This document shows, one piece after another, positions 15,891 through 24,795 of a DNA stretch of 64,000 nt. Each line of letters begins with the position of its first letter. Within the stretch, counting starts at the first letter, position 1. The stretch lies in assembly GCF_017255415.1 (NCBI RefSeq), contig NZ_JAFJZZ010000009.1, forward strand, positions 1-64,000. Reading direction: 5' to 3'. The stretch comes from Clostridium aminobutyricum (lineage in GTDB: Bacteria > Bacillota > Clostridia > Peptostreptococcales > Anaerovoracaceae). The notes beneath the pieces were generated by a model, which had not been told where the DNA came from, did not search any database, and saw nothing but the letters and a program-made list of their open reading frames with translations. A program made the translations under genes and the position numbers.

Positions 15891-17942
15891 ATGAAACGAT
15901 TAGTAAGTGGGATTACAGCAATTGCGCTGCTAGTAATGACAGCAGCGGCATCAACATCCGTTTCTTTTGCAGGTACTTCGGAAAGTGAAGATCTACAGAA
16001 AGCAATTGCAACGGTAAAAACCGTAGTCAGCATACCAACAGAATTAAGTGAGTTTTCGTATTATAAGGATGACAATGTGGAAAATAGAGGAGGCTGGAAT
16101 TTAAATTGGTCTGCGCCGGAAGGGGATGGATACATTTCAGCGAGTGTGGAAGGAACCGATACCATTACATCCTATTACTGCTACTTGAAAAATTTTAACG
16201 GAGATGGTCTTGCTAAGGTGACAGAAACACAGGCGCAAAAAGTAGCGGATGATACATTAAAGAAAATGCTGCCAAAGTATGCACACAGTATGAAGCTTGA
16301 AGAGAATACTGCTGCTAGGAGTGCCTATGACAGCGATTATTCGTTCCTTTATAAAATGTATATCAATGATATCCCTTGTGATTTTATAACAGTAAGTATA
16401 GGAGTCAACAAATATGTAGGGCAATTATCTCATTTTAGGTATAATTGCAACGCTTCTGACTTTGCGATCACGGGCTATCCATCAACGGATAAAATTTTTG
16501 CAGAAGATGCCGCGAAAGCAGCCTATTTAAAGGAGCTTGGACCGGAACTAAAATATTTCTCAAATTATGACTATTCAAAGAAAACGTTAAAAGTATATCC
16601 TGCCTATGAGACAAACGATTCCAATCGAGCCATCGATGCACAGACCGGAAAGGTAATTGATTTATATGCGGAGTATCAGTTATACAACACGAGAGATGCT
16701 GCCACAATGGGTTCGTTTGATTATAAATCAGCCAGTGAAAATGCCATTGAATACACCGAGCAGGAATTGAATGAAATTCAGAAAACAGCAGGGTTGTTGA
16801 GTAAGACAGAAGCAGATAACCGTGCAAAAGAATGGATTCCTTCATTAAGAGGTGAGACTATATCCAGCTCTTCTCTAGCAAAAAATAATGGGCCGGATCA
16901 GAGCTATATTTGGAATTTAAGCTATAAAGACGGATATGTTACCTTAGATGCTAAGTCTGGGGTGTTGCTGAACTTTTATAATTATTCCGATTACAGCACG
17001 CCAACTAAGGATATTGGATTAAAATCAGCAAAAAGTATTGCAGACGATTATTTAAAGAAGGTATGCAGCGATAAGCTGGATCAAGTTACTTGGTCAAATG
17101 AGAACTCGATGGGAGTTACCGACTATAATTATACCTTTATTTATACAAGGCAGATCAATGACATTCCTTTTGATAGCAACGCCATCTATGTATCTGTTAA
17201 TAAACAGAATGGCAAGATCTTAAGTTACTCAAGAACCTGGTATGAATCAGCGACATTCCCGGATTTGAACGGCGTTCTTACAAAAGAAGCCGCTTTTGAT
17301 GCAACCGATAAATATGGAGATTTTGGATTGTCTTACAGAAAAACTGCGGTGGATAAAGTAGCGCTGGTATATAAGTTCTTGAAAAGTGATACCTATAAGA
17401 TTGATGCGTTTACCGGAAAACAGCTGTCTTGGGACGGAACTGTATATGAACAGAAGAATTTGGATTATACGGATATAGCAGGTACTTGGGCAGAGCATAT
17501 TATACTGGAATTAAAAAATAATGGTTATTACCTAGAGGGTAGTCAGTTTGCCCCAAAAGCGAAAACAACACAAATTGATTTTTTCCGATATTTATATTCT
17601 CCGGAACAAGCTTATTACAATAGTGATGAGGACTTCTATAAGATGCTTGTTTCACAAAAGATAATCAAGAAAGAAGAAATCAATGCGGCAGCAGCGATTA
17701 CAAGGCAAGATGCAGCAAAGTTTATCATACGATATCTTGGATATGATAAGTTGGCCAGCAAATCTGATATCTTTAAGAACATGTATAAAGATAAAATCGA
17801 TAGCAATTATCTGGGCTATGCTTCTTCCGTCTATGGACTCGGCATTATGAAGGGGGACGCAAAGGGATATTTTAACGGTGGCAATACGTTAACCCATGCA
17901 GAAGCAGCAGTAGTTATATATAATACGTTAAACGCAAGATAA
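15891..17942 (+). CDS. Secreted YcdB/YcdC-domain protein with SLH anchor
   Basis: Exported protein of 683 aa. A signal peptide (MKRLVSGITAIALL...VSFAGT) ends near residue 27. Two similar regions follow, each with a helix like TKTEADNRAKEW or DIGLKSAKSIADDYLKK and a YTFIYTRQINDIPFD-type strand. This is the YcdB/PepSY-like repeat pattern often linked to protease inhibition or cell-envelope processing. The last ~170 residues contain S-layer homology modules (YTDIAGTWAEHIILEL; YASSVYGLGIMKGDAKGYF), indicating attachment to the cell wall polymer. AAAGGAGGGA immediately precedes the start. Confidence 0.88.
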   Translation: MKRLVSGITAIALLVMTAAASTSVSFAGTSESEDLQKAIATVKTVVSIPTELSEFSYYKDDNVENRGGWNLNWSAPEGDGYISASVEGTDTITSYYCYLKNFNGDGLAKVTETQAQKVADDTLKKMLPKYAHSMKLEENTAARSAYDSDYSFLYKMYINDIPCDFITVSIGVNKYVGQLSHFRYNCNASDFAITGYPSTDKIFAEDAAKAAYLKELGPELKYFSNYDYSKKTLKVYPAYETNDSNRAIDAQTGKVIDLYAEYQLYNTRDAATMGSFDYKSASENAIEYTEQELNEIQKTAGLLSKTEADNRAKEWIPSLRGETISSSSLAKNNGPDQSYIWNLSYKDGYVTLDAKSGVLLNFYNYSDYSTPTKDIGLKSAKSIADDYLKKVCSDKLDQVTWSNENSMGVTDYNYTFIYTRQINDIPFDSNAIYVSVNKQNGKILSYSRTWYESATFPDLNGVLTKEAAFDATDKYGDFGLSYRKTAVDKVALVYKFLKSDTYKIDAFTGKQLSWDGTVYEQKNLDYTDIAGTWAEHIILELKNNGYYLEGSQFAPKAKTTQIDFFRYLYSPEQAYYNSDEDFYKMLVSQKIIKKEEINAAAAITRQDAAKFIIRYLGYDKLASKSDIFKNMYKDKIDSNYLGYASSVYGLGIMKGDAKGYFNGGNTLTHAEAAVVIYNTLNAR

Positions 17943-17959
17943 AAATTTATAAAAAAGCA

Positions 17960-17998
17960 AACTGGTTTGATCAAATACTCGATTAAACCAGTTTTTTT
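17960..17998 (+). terminator. Intrinsic terminator
   Basis: AACTGGTTT...AAACCAGTT stem followed by seven Ts, directly after the SLH protein gene. Confidence 0.85.
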
Positions 17999-18039
17999 CT
18001 GTCAAATAGACTCTTACAATTCAGTATTTATGTATTTTG

Positions 18040-18124
18040 TGTCGTAAATTAAGGTAATTATTAGATAAAATGTGGACAACCCCTACACATTTGGACAAAT
18101 TATACGGAACTGACCCTATATAAT
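18040..18124 (+). promoter_or_regulatory. Candidate Spo0A-controlled spoIIE-type promoter
   Basis: TTGGAC (18091-18096) and TATAAT (18119-18124) are separated by 22 bp. This wide spacing is known for Spo0A-dependent sigma-A promoters of spoIIG and spoIIE in Bacillus subtilis. TGTCGTA (18040-18046) and TTGGACA (18091-18097, reverse orientation) each match the 0A box (TGTCGAA) at six of seven positions. Confidence 0.45.
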
Positions 18125-18185
18125 GAAATAGAACAAATAAATTGTTCGATTAAAATTACAAAAATTGAAATATAGGGGGGATAAA

Positions 18186-20006
18186 ATGGAGGCTATATCG
18201 CAAAGAGAAAAAGATTCTGTAAGCTTGGCGCAAATTGCCGGAATGGTTGCTCTATCATTTCTGATTTGCAGAGTTGTCGTCTTAAATACCGTTTTTCCGT
18301 GTGGAGTGGCTTTAATAACGGTACTGATGTATAGAAGCAAATTAAATATATATTTACTGCTTCCTATGTTTCTTGGTTTAATCACTTATTTGAACAGCAA
18401 TTATCTATTTTATGGGGATATGGCGGCATTCATCATAACCGGAATCGTTTTTTCGATGATGAACAGTAAAAAAACCGAGTTATCAGTCCGGTCATGTATG
18501 GCTCTTCTGATTGTAAATGCTTGCAACGCGATCTACTATATAGCGGCAAAAATGTTTTATCGTTTGGATATTGTGACGATGATTATAGAAAGTCTGCTTA
18601 TTCTTATTCTGATATACATAATAAACAATTTTCTTGATTTTATGAAGGCAGCATCCTATGGGGACTATAAACGAAAAATAAGAAGCGAGATGGGAGCAGA
18701 AAAAGCAATTGCATCTATTTCGACTATCTTCGTGTTGATGATTTGTGGGACAGGCCTGTGGAGTGTTAATACAGGGGCTTTTTCACTGCCTATTATCGGG
18801 GGATTACTCATAACGCTGATATTTGGGTATTGTTTAGGGATTAGCGGTGGTCTCATAGCCGGAGCAGCTACATCGATGTGTGTGATCTTGTGTACTTCTT
18901 ATCCTCCTGCAGTCACACTGGTCTTCTTAGCCGGGGGGTTTGCGGCAGGCATATTTACGGATGATCACCGAATAGTTGCCGCAGTGTGCTTTAGCGGTTC
19001 CTGTTTAGCTTTAGGAATGATTACCCTCTACCCGGAGCTGTTTGTCCCTCCTTATGAACCGTTATTGGCTTCTGCAGTAATGGTATTAATCCCAAAACGT
19101 TTTGTGTTGGCCTTACGCAAGGTCTTCTCGAAGGTGAAAAGAGACCATGCGTATTATGAAATGGAGACCAAGGCACAAGTATTAAATGTTTTGGATGAAC
19201 AACTTCGAACTTTTGAAAGACTTTCAAATCTTTATGGAAATGCCCGAAATAATAGAAATATAATTGCCTATCAGTTTAATGGAATGGCACAAGTAACCGA
19301 AAAGCTCAAACAGGAGATTAAAGAAATCAAGCATCCGGCAGTTTGGGCAGAAGCAAAACCGAAGTTTGATGTAAGAGTCGCACATTCTGCGTACGGACGA
19401 AGCGGAGGAGTTTCGGGAGACAGCTTTCAATACAAAGAAATTTCTGAAAGCGAATATGCTATTTTATTAAGTGACGGAATGGGAAAAGGGTCAGCGGCGG
19501 CGGGAGAAAGCGGTCTAGCGGTAACCACTTTAATGGATTTGATCAGTGCCGGATTTGATGTGAAATTAGCCTTAAAAACGGTAAATAATATACTGCTTCT
19601 ACAGGATGAAAGCGAAATTTTTTCGACGGTAGACTTAGCGATGATTGACAAAATTGGAGGTAAACTCCGATTATTTAAAATAGGCGCAGCCGCCACCTTT
19701 ATTAAACGTGGCGATAAGGTGGCGGCCGTCAAGATGGCGGCGTTGCCGCTCGGGATCGTGGACGGCCTTCACATTGATTTCATCAATGTGAGGCTGCGCC
19801 CGGGTGATCAAATTATTATGGTTTCCGACGGAATCTGTGATGCCAATCGAGAAGATCTGGAAATGACATGGATTCAAGAGGCTATTCGGGTCATTAAATC
19901 GAAAGACCCACAGACCATATCCGATTTAATTGTGAATAAAGCAGTAGAATCTTATGGGATCCGTGAAAAAGATGACATGACGGTAATTACTGCTGTGATT
20001 CAATAG
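18186..20006 (+). CDS. SpoIIE-like membrane serine phosphatase
   Basis: Protein of 606 aa. The first ~310 residues contain about ten hydrophobic segments. A linker then leads to a C-terminal PP2C-type domain with SGGVSGDSF, LLSDGMGKGSAAA, MVSDGI and DDMTVI, the metal-coordinating Asp positions. SpoIIE dephosphorylates SpoIIAA to activate sigma-F in the forespore. The protein is shorter than Bacillus SpoIIE (about 830 aa), mainly in the central region. Start 18186 is favoured because AGGGGGG at 18174-18180 precedes it; a TTG at 18165 would include that site. The upstream promoter has Spo0A-like features. Confidence 0.85.
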   Translation: MEAISQREKDSVSLAQIAGMVALSFLICRVVVLNTVFPCGVALITVLMYRSKLNIYLLLPMFLGLITYLNSNYLFYGDMAAFIITGIVFSMMNSKKTELSVRSCMALLIVNACNAIYYIAAKMFYRLDIVTMIIESLLILILIYIINNFLDFMKAASYGDYKRKIRSEMGAEKAIASISTIFVLMICGTGLWSVNTGAFSLPIIGGLLITLIFGYCLGISGGLIAGAATSMCVILCTSYPPAVTLVFLAGGFAAGIFTDDHRIVAAVCFSGSCLALGMITLYPELFVPPYEPLLASAVMVLIPKRFVLALRKVFSKVKRDHAYYEMETKAQVLNVLDEQLRTFERLSNLYGNARNNRNIIAYQFNGMAQVTEKLKQEIKEIKHPAVWAEAKPKFDVRVAHSAYGRSGGVSGDSFQYKEISESEYAILLSDGMGKGSAAAGESGLAVTTLMDLISAGFDVKLALKTVNNILLLQDESEIFSTVDLAMIDKIGGKLRLFKIGAAATFIKRGDKVAAVKMAALPLGIVDGLHIDFINVRLRPGDQIIMVSDGICDANREDLEMTWIQEAIRVIKSKDPQTISDLIVNKAVESYGIREKDDMTVITAVIQ

Positions 20007-20036
20007 GTACTCCTTTTTTCAATAATGCTCTGCAAA

Positions 20037-20071
20037 AACACCTCCATGGTTATCCGCATGGAGGTGTTTTT
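20037..20071 (+). terminator. Intrinsic terminator of the spoIIE-like gene
   Basis: Twelve-bp stem AACACCTCCATG / CATGGAGGTGTT with a T-run. Confidence 0.9.
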
Positions 20072-20110
20072 ATGATTCAACAGCTTAAGAGTGAGAATTA
20101 AGGCATCAAT

Positions 20111-20141
20111 AAAACGCTATTGATTTTACCGATAGCGTTTT
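20111..20141. terminator. Hairpin terminator of the cyclo-ligase gene
   Basis: AAAACGCTAT / ATAGCGTTTT stem placed 13 bp beyond the stop of the minus-strand gene; usable in both directions. Confidence 0.65.
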
Positions 20142-20153
20142 ATATATATCATT

Positions 20154-20741
20154 TTATTTAATTCTCCAAATTCCTGCTTCTGTAATCACGATGCTGATCC
20201 GAACATCTTGATCCAACGTGGGGATATCCTCACAAGTCAATTTTTCTCTGCAAACAACAGCTGAGGGAAAAACGGTATTACTAAGAAAACGATCATAATA
20301 GCCGCCTCCGTAACCAAGCCGTTGACCTTTCGTGTTACAGGACATACATGGGACGATACAGAAATCAATGTCAGCGGAAATTATCATGGGGCAATTTTCG
20401 TTTGGCTCCATGATGCCGTAAGACCCTTTTTCCAAGCAATCCGTACCAGAGATTTCGAAGGCTTGCATGAACCCTTTTGATATGCATTTTGGGACACAAA
20501 CTCGTTTCCCGACGGACAATGCATGCCGAATAATGGGATATGTATTGACTTCGTCCTCTGTACTTACAAAACAGAAGAGGGTCTTAGAAGATTGATATTC
20601 CTCCAATGCAATAATATGGTGAGCTATTTTTTCATCAGCTGCCTGACAATAGTCTTCTGTCAGTTTTTTTCTTCGCTCCATAATTTCGGTTCGAAGATTT
20701 TTTTTTAGTGCTGAAATATTAAGCGTCTGCATTGCCTTCAC
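20154..20741 (-). CDS. 5-formyltetrahydrofolate cyclo-ligase
   Basis: Protein of 195 aa, ATP-dependent conversion of 5-formyl-THF to 5,10-methenyl-THF (folate salvage). Motifs: RRKKLTEDY near the N-terminus, FVSTEDEVNTYPII, and the ATP/folate segment GQRLGYGGGYYDRFL near residue 140. The GTG at 20741 or the ATG at 20732 may be the start; both lie inside the end of the small upstream gene, with which it overlaps, so translational coupling is likely. Confidence 0.93.
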   Translation of the reverse strand: MKAMQTLNISALKKNLRTEIMERRKKLTEDYCQAADEKIAHHIIALEEYQSSKTLFCFVSTEDEVNTYPIIRHALSVGKRVCVPKCISKGFMQAFEISGTDCLEKGSYGIMEPNENCPMIISADIDFCIVPCMSCNTKGQRLGYGGGYYDRFLSNTVFPSAVVCREKLTCEDIPTLDQDVRISIVITEAGIWRIK

Positions 20742-20898
20742 TTTGCACCGGTATTAAGGTTTCCATTTCTGCTGCTGCCGCTTTTTCTGCCTTTGCAGCT
20801 TTATACCTTTTGAATTTACGGTAATAGATGCGAGCAGCGAATGCAAGACAGAGTACGCCAAGAACTTTTTGTAATATCAAACCAAAGGTCATCGTCAT
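20719..20898 (-). CDS. Small membrane-anchored protein upstream of the cyclo-ligase
   Basis: A 59-aa reading frame with AGGAG seven nt before its first ATG. The N-terminus (FGLILQKVLGVLCLAFAARIYY) is a single hydrophobic helix, followed by a basic stretch (RKFKRYKAAKAEK) and an acidic tail. It overlaps the cyclo-ligase gene by about 23 bp. I do not recognise a family. It could be a small single-span protein or simply a leader allowing coupled translation. Confidence 0.6.
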   Translation of the reverse strand: MTMTFGLILQKVLGVLCLAFAARIYYRKFKRYKAAKAEKAAAAEMETLIPVQSEGNADA

Positions 20899-21081
20899 CG
20901 TTTTTCTCCTATATCAATATACTACCTAAAATGCGCAGTGACTGTCACTGCTTAAAATATATCTTCATTTTATCATAAATTAAGAAAGCATTCAAGAATA
21001 TCCTTTAGCAAGGAATCTGTAAAAAGAAACCAATAAAAGATTCTCTTTAAATTTTGAGTAACTTTTAAGAAGGGGTATTCC

Positions 21082-21110
21082 TTGACATTGTATAGTTAAT
21101 TCTATAAAAT
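21082..21110 (+). promoter_or_regulatory. Predicted sigma-A promoter of the ABC-F gene
   Basis: TTGACA (21082-21087), 17-bp spacer, TAAAAT (21105-21110). The roughly 65-nt leader shows no obvious attenuator. Confidence 0.7.
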
Positions 21111-21181
21111 TTTATTGCTTGCTGTATAAATAGTAAGATAAAAATATGATTTAATGCGCTGTAGAGCATAAAGGAATAAAG

Positions 21182-23014
21182 ATGATATTATTAAATGCTA
21201 CAAATATTTCAAAATCTTACACCGAAAAGCCGCTGCTTGAAAACCTGTCATTTAGCATTCATGAAGGAGATAAAATCGGATTTATCGGCGTAAACGGTAC
21301 GGGAAAGACCACCCTGCTTCGGATTGCTGCGGGTATGGAGGAAATGGACGAAGGAATAGTCACCATAACAAAAGGTGTACGAATTGGTTTTTTACCTCAA
21401 ATGCCCACATTTGATTCGGAGAATACCATATTGGAACAAGTATTGCACAATCTGAAAGACGACCATCAAGAAGCTTCTGAGTATGAATGTAAAGCAATGC
21501 TGATGGAGCTTGGTATGGATCAGTTTGATACACCGGTGAAGAACTTATCGGGGGGAGAAAAAAAGAGGATTGCTATGGCTTCGGTTTTCGTGGCGCCTAT
21601 CGAATTACTGATTTTAGATGAGCCGACCAACCATTTAGACAGCGATACCATCGAATGGTTGGAGAAGTATCTTAAGACCTTTAAAGGCGCCATCTTTATG
21701 GTTACCCATGACCGATATTTTTTGGACCGAGTATGCAACCGTATTTTAGAGCTGAATCAGGGGAAATTGTACCGCCATGAAGGGAATTATTCTGCGTATT
21801 TGGAAGGGAAACAGGCTCGTGAGGAAATGGAGTTGGCCACTGAGCGAAAGCGTTATACTTTATATAAAAGAGAACTGGAATGGATTCGGCGGGGTGCCCA
21901 GGCGAGAACAACCAAAGCGAAGTCAAGGATTGAACGTTTTGAGGAGTTGGAGAAAAATAAATTAACCATGGACGAGTCTAAACTTCAAATGAGTTCCGTA
22001 TCCAGCAGACTTGGGAAAAAGGTCATTGAGCTGGACCATATTTCAAAAAGCTATGAAGGGAAACCACTCATTCGAGATTTTACGTATACGGTACTGCGGA
22101 ATGACCGGATTGGGATCATCGGGAATAATGGCAGCGGCAAATCTACTCTGTTGAAGATCATCATGGGACTTGAATCACCGGACCGCGGAACGGTTGAAAT
22201 CGGTGAGACGGTAAAAATCGGATACTTTTCACAAGAAAACGAGCGATTAGATGAATCTCTTCGGATGATTGATTACATCCAAAACATTGCATATCAAGTG
22301 ACAACAACGGAAGGGATTGTGACTGCTTCGCAGATGCTTGAACGATTTTTATTTCCGCGGCACATCCATTCAGTAAAAATAAACAAATTATCCGGCGGAG
22401 AAAAGAGACGTCTCTACCTGCTTGGCATCCTTATGATGGCACCCAATGTATTGCTTTTAGATGAGCCGACTAACGATCTGGATATTGACACCTTGACCAT
22501 CTTAGAAGACTATTTGGATACCTTTGCCGGAGCTGTGATTGTCGTTTCTCATGACCGATATTTTGTAGATCGCATAGCCATTCGGACGTTTGTTTATGAA
22601 GGAGTAGACGGTCAAATCGCCCATTATCCGGGGGGCTACTCCGACTATATGGAAATTAAAAAACAAGAAGAGACGGAGCGAAAACAGAAGAAGGAAGCGT
22701 CTAATGCAGACAAGGAACAGGCTAATTCGGCTGCAAACGATCGTTCCGGGTCTAAACCCAAGCCGGAAAACAGCAATAAAAAACTGAAGTTTTCCTATAA
22801 TGAGCAGCGGGAATTTGATACGATTGATGATGATATAGCGGTGTTGGAATCGAAGATGGGTGAATTAGAAGCGCAAATTGCCAAAGAAACCAGTGATTAC
22901 AGCAAACTGCAGGAACAGCTGAAGGAGAAAGAAAAATTGGAAGAAGCGCTTGCTGAAAAAATGGAACGGTGGGTTTATCTAAACGATTTAGCTGAACAAA
23001 TTGCGAACCAATAA
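21182..23014 (+). CDS. ABC-F family ATP-binding protein
   Basis: Soluble protein of 610 aa with two ABC ATPase domains and no membrane segments. Domain 1 has GVNGTGKTT, LSGGEKKR and LLILDEPTNHLD. Domain 2 has GNNGSGKST, LSGGEKRR and VLLLDEPTNDLD. The P-site tRNA interaction motif lies between them (about residues 215-285, RRGAQARTTKAKSRIERFEEL). A Lys/Glu-rich linker and coiled-coil tail end the protein, as in Uup or YdiF. ABC-F proteins act on the ribosome; resistance function cannot be assigned from sequence. Confidence 0.92.
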   Translation: MILLNATNISKSYTEKPLLENLSFSIHEGDKIGFIGVNGTGKTTLLRIAAGMEEMDEGIVTITKGVRIGFLPQMPTFDSENTILEQVLHNLKDDHQEASEYECKAMLMELGMDQFDTPVKNLSGGEKKRIAMASVFVAPIELLILDEPTNHLDSDTIEWLEKYLKTFKGAIFMVTHDRYFLDRVCNRILELNQGKLYRHEGNYSAYLEGKQAREEMELATERKRYTLYKRELEWIRRGAQARTTKAKSRIERFEELEKNKLTMDESKLQMSSVSSRLGKKVIELDHISKSYEGKPLIRDFTYTVLRNDRIGIIGNNGSGKSTLLKIIMGLESPDRGTVEIGETVKIGYFSQENERLDESLRMIDYIQNIAYQVTTTEGIVTASQMLERFLFPRHIHSVKINKLSGGEKRRLYLLGILMMAPNVLLLDEPTNDLDIDTLTILEDYLDTFAGAVIVVSHDRYFVDRIAIRTFVYEGVDGQIAHYPGGYSDYMEIKKQEETERKQKKEASNADKEQANSAANDRSGSKPKPENSNKKLKFSYNEQREFDTIDDDIAVLESKMGELEAQIAKETSDYSKLQEQLKEKEKLEEALAEKMERWVYLNDLAEQIANQ

Positions 23015-23035
23015 CAATTGTGGTATAGTTGAGTT

Positions 23036-24634
23036 ATGGTAGAGAGTAAAGTAAAAAGTACAATTATAGATAAAAACTTAATTAAGAAAAACGAGCACAT
23101 CATTATAGGGCTCTCCGGAGGGCCTGATTCGGTGTGCCTTTTTAATGTTCTCATCAACTTATCGGATGAATTATCCTATTCCATTTCTGCGGTACATGTA
23201 AACCATAAATTCAGACCTGGAGCAGCAGAGGAGGATCAAGCATATGTGGAAGAGTTATGCAGAGTCAAAGGGATAGAATGCCAGAGCTTTGAAATGGATT
23301 GCAATGCGATCGCAAAAGAAAAAGGGCTTACCAGTGAAGAGGCCGGCAGGATGGCTCGATATGAGTCTTTTTATAAAGTAGCGGCAGATTTAATTCAAGC
23401 CGGAAAATTTGAGCCGCATCAAATTAAAATTGCCGTAGCACAAAATTTAAACGATCAGGCAGAGACCATGCTGATGAGAATCATACGGGGAACCGGCACC
23501 GATGGCCTTGTAGGAATCGAGTACGCCAGAGAAGGTAAGTTCGGAACGACATTGATAAGGCCGCTTCTGGATGTAAGCAGAAATGAAATTGAGAGCTACT
23601 GCACGGAGAAGGCACTGAACCCCAGAATAGACCACACCAATTTAGAACCGATTTATACGAGAAACAAAATTCGATTAAACTTAATTCCTCTTATTCAAAA
23701 AGAATTTAATGAAAATATCACAGAAGCGTTAAACCGGCTCAGTAAAATAGCCAAAGAAGACAAAGACTATTTTGATACGCAAGTGAGTGAAGCGATGGAA
23801 CAAGCAGCCATTATCATTAATGAGCGGCCCTGTCCTCATGAGGGCATTGTTTCATTAGTCGGAGGAGTTTCCTTCGGTGAGCATCAATTGAAGGAGATGC
23901 ACCCGGCCATCCGTCATCGAGTGATTAAGCGAGCTTTTGAAACGATCGGTTTGGATCAGGGAATTTCCGCAGCACATATAGAAGCGGCAGACAAAGTGAT
24001 TATAGGGGATAAGGCTTCTTCCCGTACGGATTTCCCGAAAGGATATGCGGTTTCCTCGTCGTATGGAGAAGTGCGCTTTTATAAAAATGATCCATTTACT
24101 TTAGGTTACGTTTCGGAAGATGAATTAAAATCAAAGTTAAAGATAAGAATAGTAAAGAACGAAGGTAAATTAAAGGATATTTCCAAGAATGGAAGCAAAC
24201 GTTTTGCGGCACTGGATTTGTACAAGCTGTTGGACCGGTTGACTTCAGGTGAAGCCCAGCTTATTGAGGCAGTTTTCCAGGCAGAGCAAAAACTGAAAGA
24301 TCAGGATACCGTCGAATGTGTGCAGCAGGATTCCATGTTAGCTGAAATATTAAACGTATTGCAGATTCGAAATAGGAGGCAAGGCGACTGGATGACACCT
24401 CTGGGGATGAATGGACGCAAAAAGCTTCAGGACATGTTTGTGGACGAAAAGGTTTATAAAGAATGCCGGAATCAGGTTCCTTTGGTATGCATCGGCGATG
24501 AAGTAATCTGGATTATAGGTGACGATGTAAGCGGCTATAGTACCGGTATGAAAAACGGCAGAATTAGCGAAAATTACAAGCTTACAATGGATACAGAACA
24601 GATAGTTCTTCTTGAATATTTAGATAAATTGTGA
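23036..24634 (+). CDS. tilS: tRNA(Ile)-lysidine synthase
   Basis: Protein of 532 aa converting the wobble C34 of tRNA-Ile(CAU) to lysidine. The N-terminal PP-loop reads IIGLSGGPDSVCLFN, followed by VHVNHKFR and AQNLNDQAETMLMRIIRGTG. A C-terminal TilS domain contains RRQGDWMTPLGMNGRKKLQDMFVDEKV. It starts 21 bp after the ABC-F gene. In many Firmicutes hpt lies between tilS and ftsH; here it does not. Confidence 0.95.
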   Translation: MVESKVKSTIIDKNLIKKNEHIIIGLSGGPDSVCLFNVLINLSDELSYSISAVHVNHKFRPGAAEEDQAYVEELCRVKGIECQSFEMDCNAIAKEKGLTSEEAGRMARYESFYKVAADLIQAGKFEPHQIKIAVAQNLNDQAETMLMRIIRGTGTDGLVGIEYAREGKFGTTLIRPLLDVSRNEIESYCTEKALNPRIDHTNLEPIYTRNKIRLNLIPLIQKEFNENITEALNRLSKIAKEDKDYFDTQVSEAMEQAAIIINERPCPHEGIVSLVGGVSFGEHQLKEMHPAIRHRVIKRAFETIGLDQGISAAHIEAADKVIIGDKASSRTDFPKGYAVSSSYGEVRFYKNDPFTLGYVSEDELKSKLKIRIVKNEGKLKDISKNGSKRFAALDLYKLLDRLTSGEAQLIEAVFQAEQKLKDQDTVECVQQDSMLAEILNVLQIRNRRQGDWMTPLGMNGRKKLQDMFVDEKVYKECRNQVPLVCIGDEVIWIIGDDVSGYSTGMKNGRISENYKLTMDTEQIVLLEYLDKL

Positions 24635-24795
24635 TAGAATTATAGAGCCTTGTTAAAAAAACAGCTTAAAACTGTAGCTGCAACACAAATACGAGAAGAT
24701 TTAGCAGGCGAAGAACATAAAACCGGAATGTACGTGTCTAAAATAGATAACGGAAAAATAAAAGATAATTTGCAACTAAGGGGGAAAAAAGACAG

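Noticed and set aside
20899-21181. Antibiotic-responsive attenuator before the ABC-F gene
   Set aside because: The leader after the predicted promoter is short and shows no paired terminator/antiterminator hairpins or clear leader peptide.
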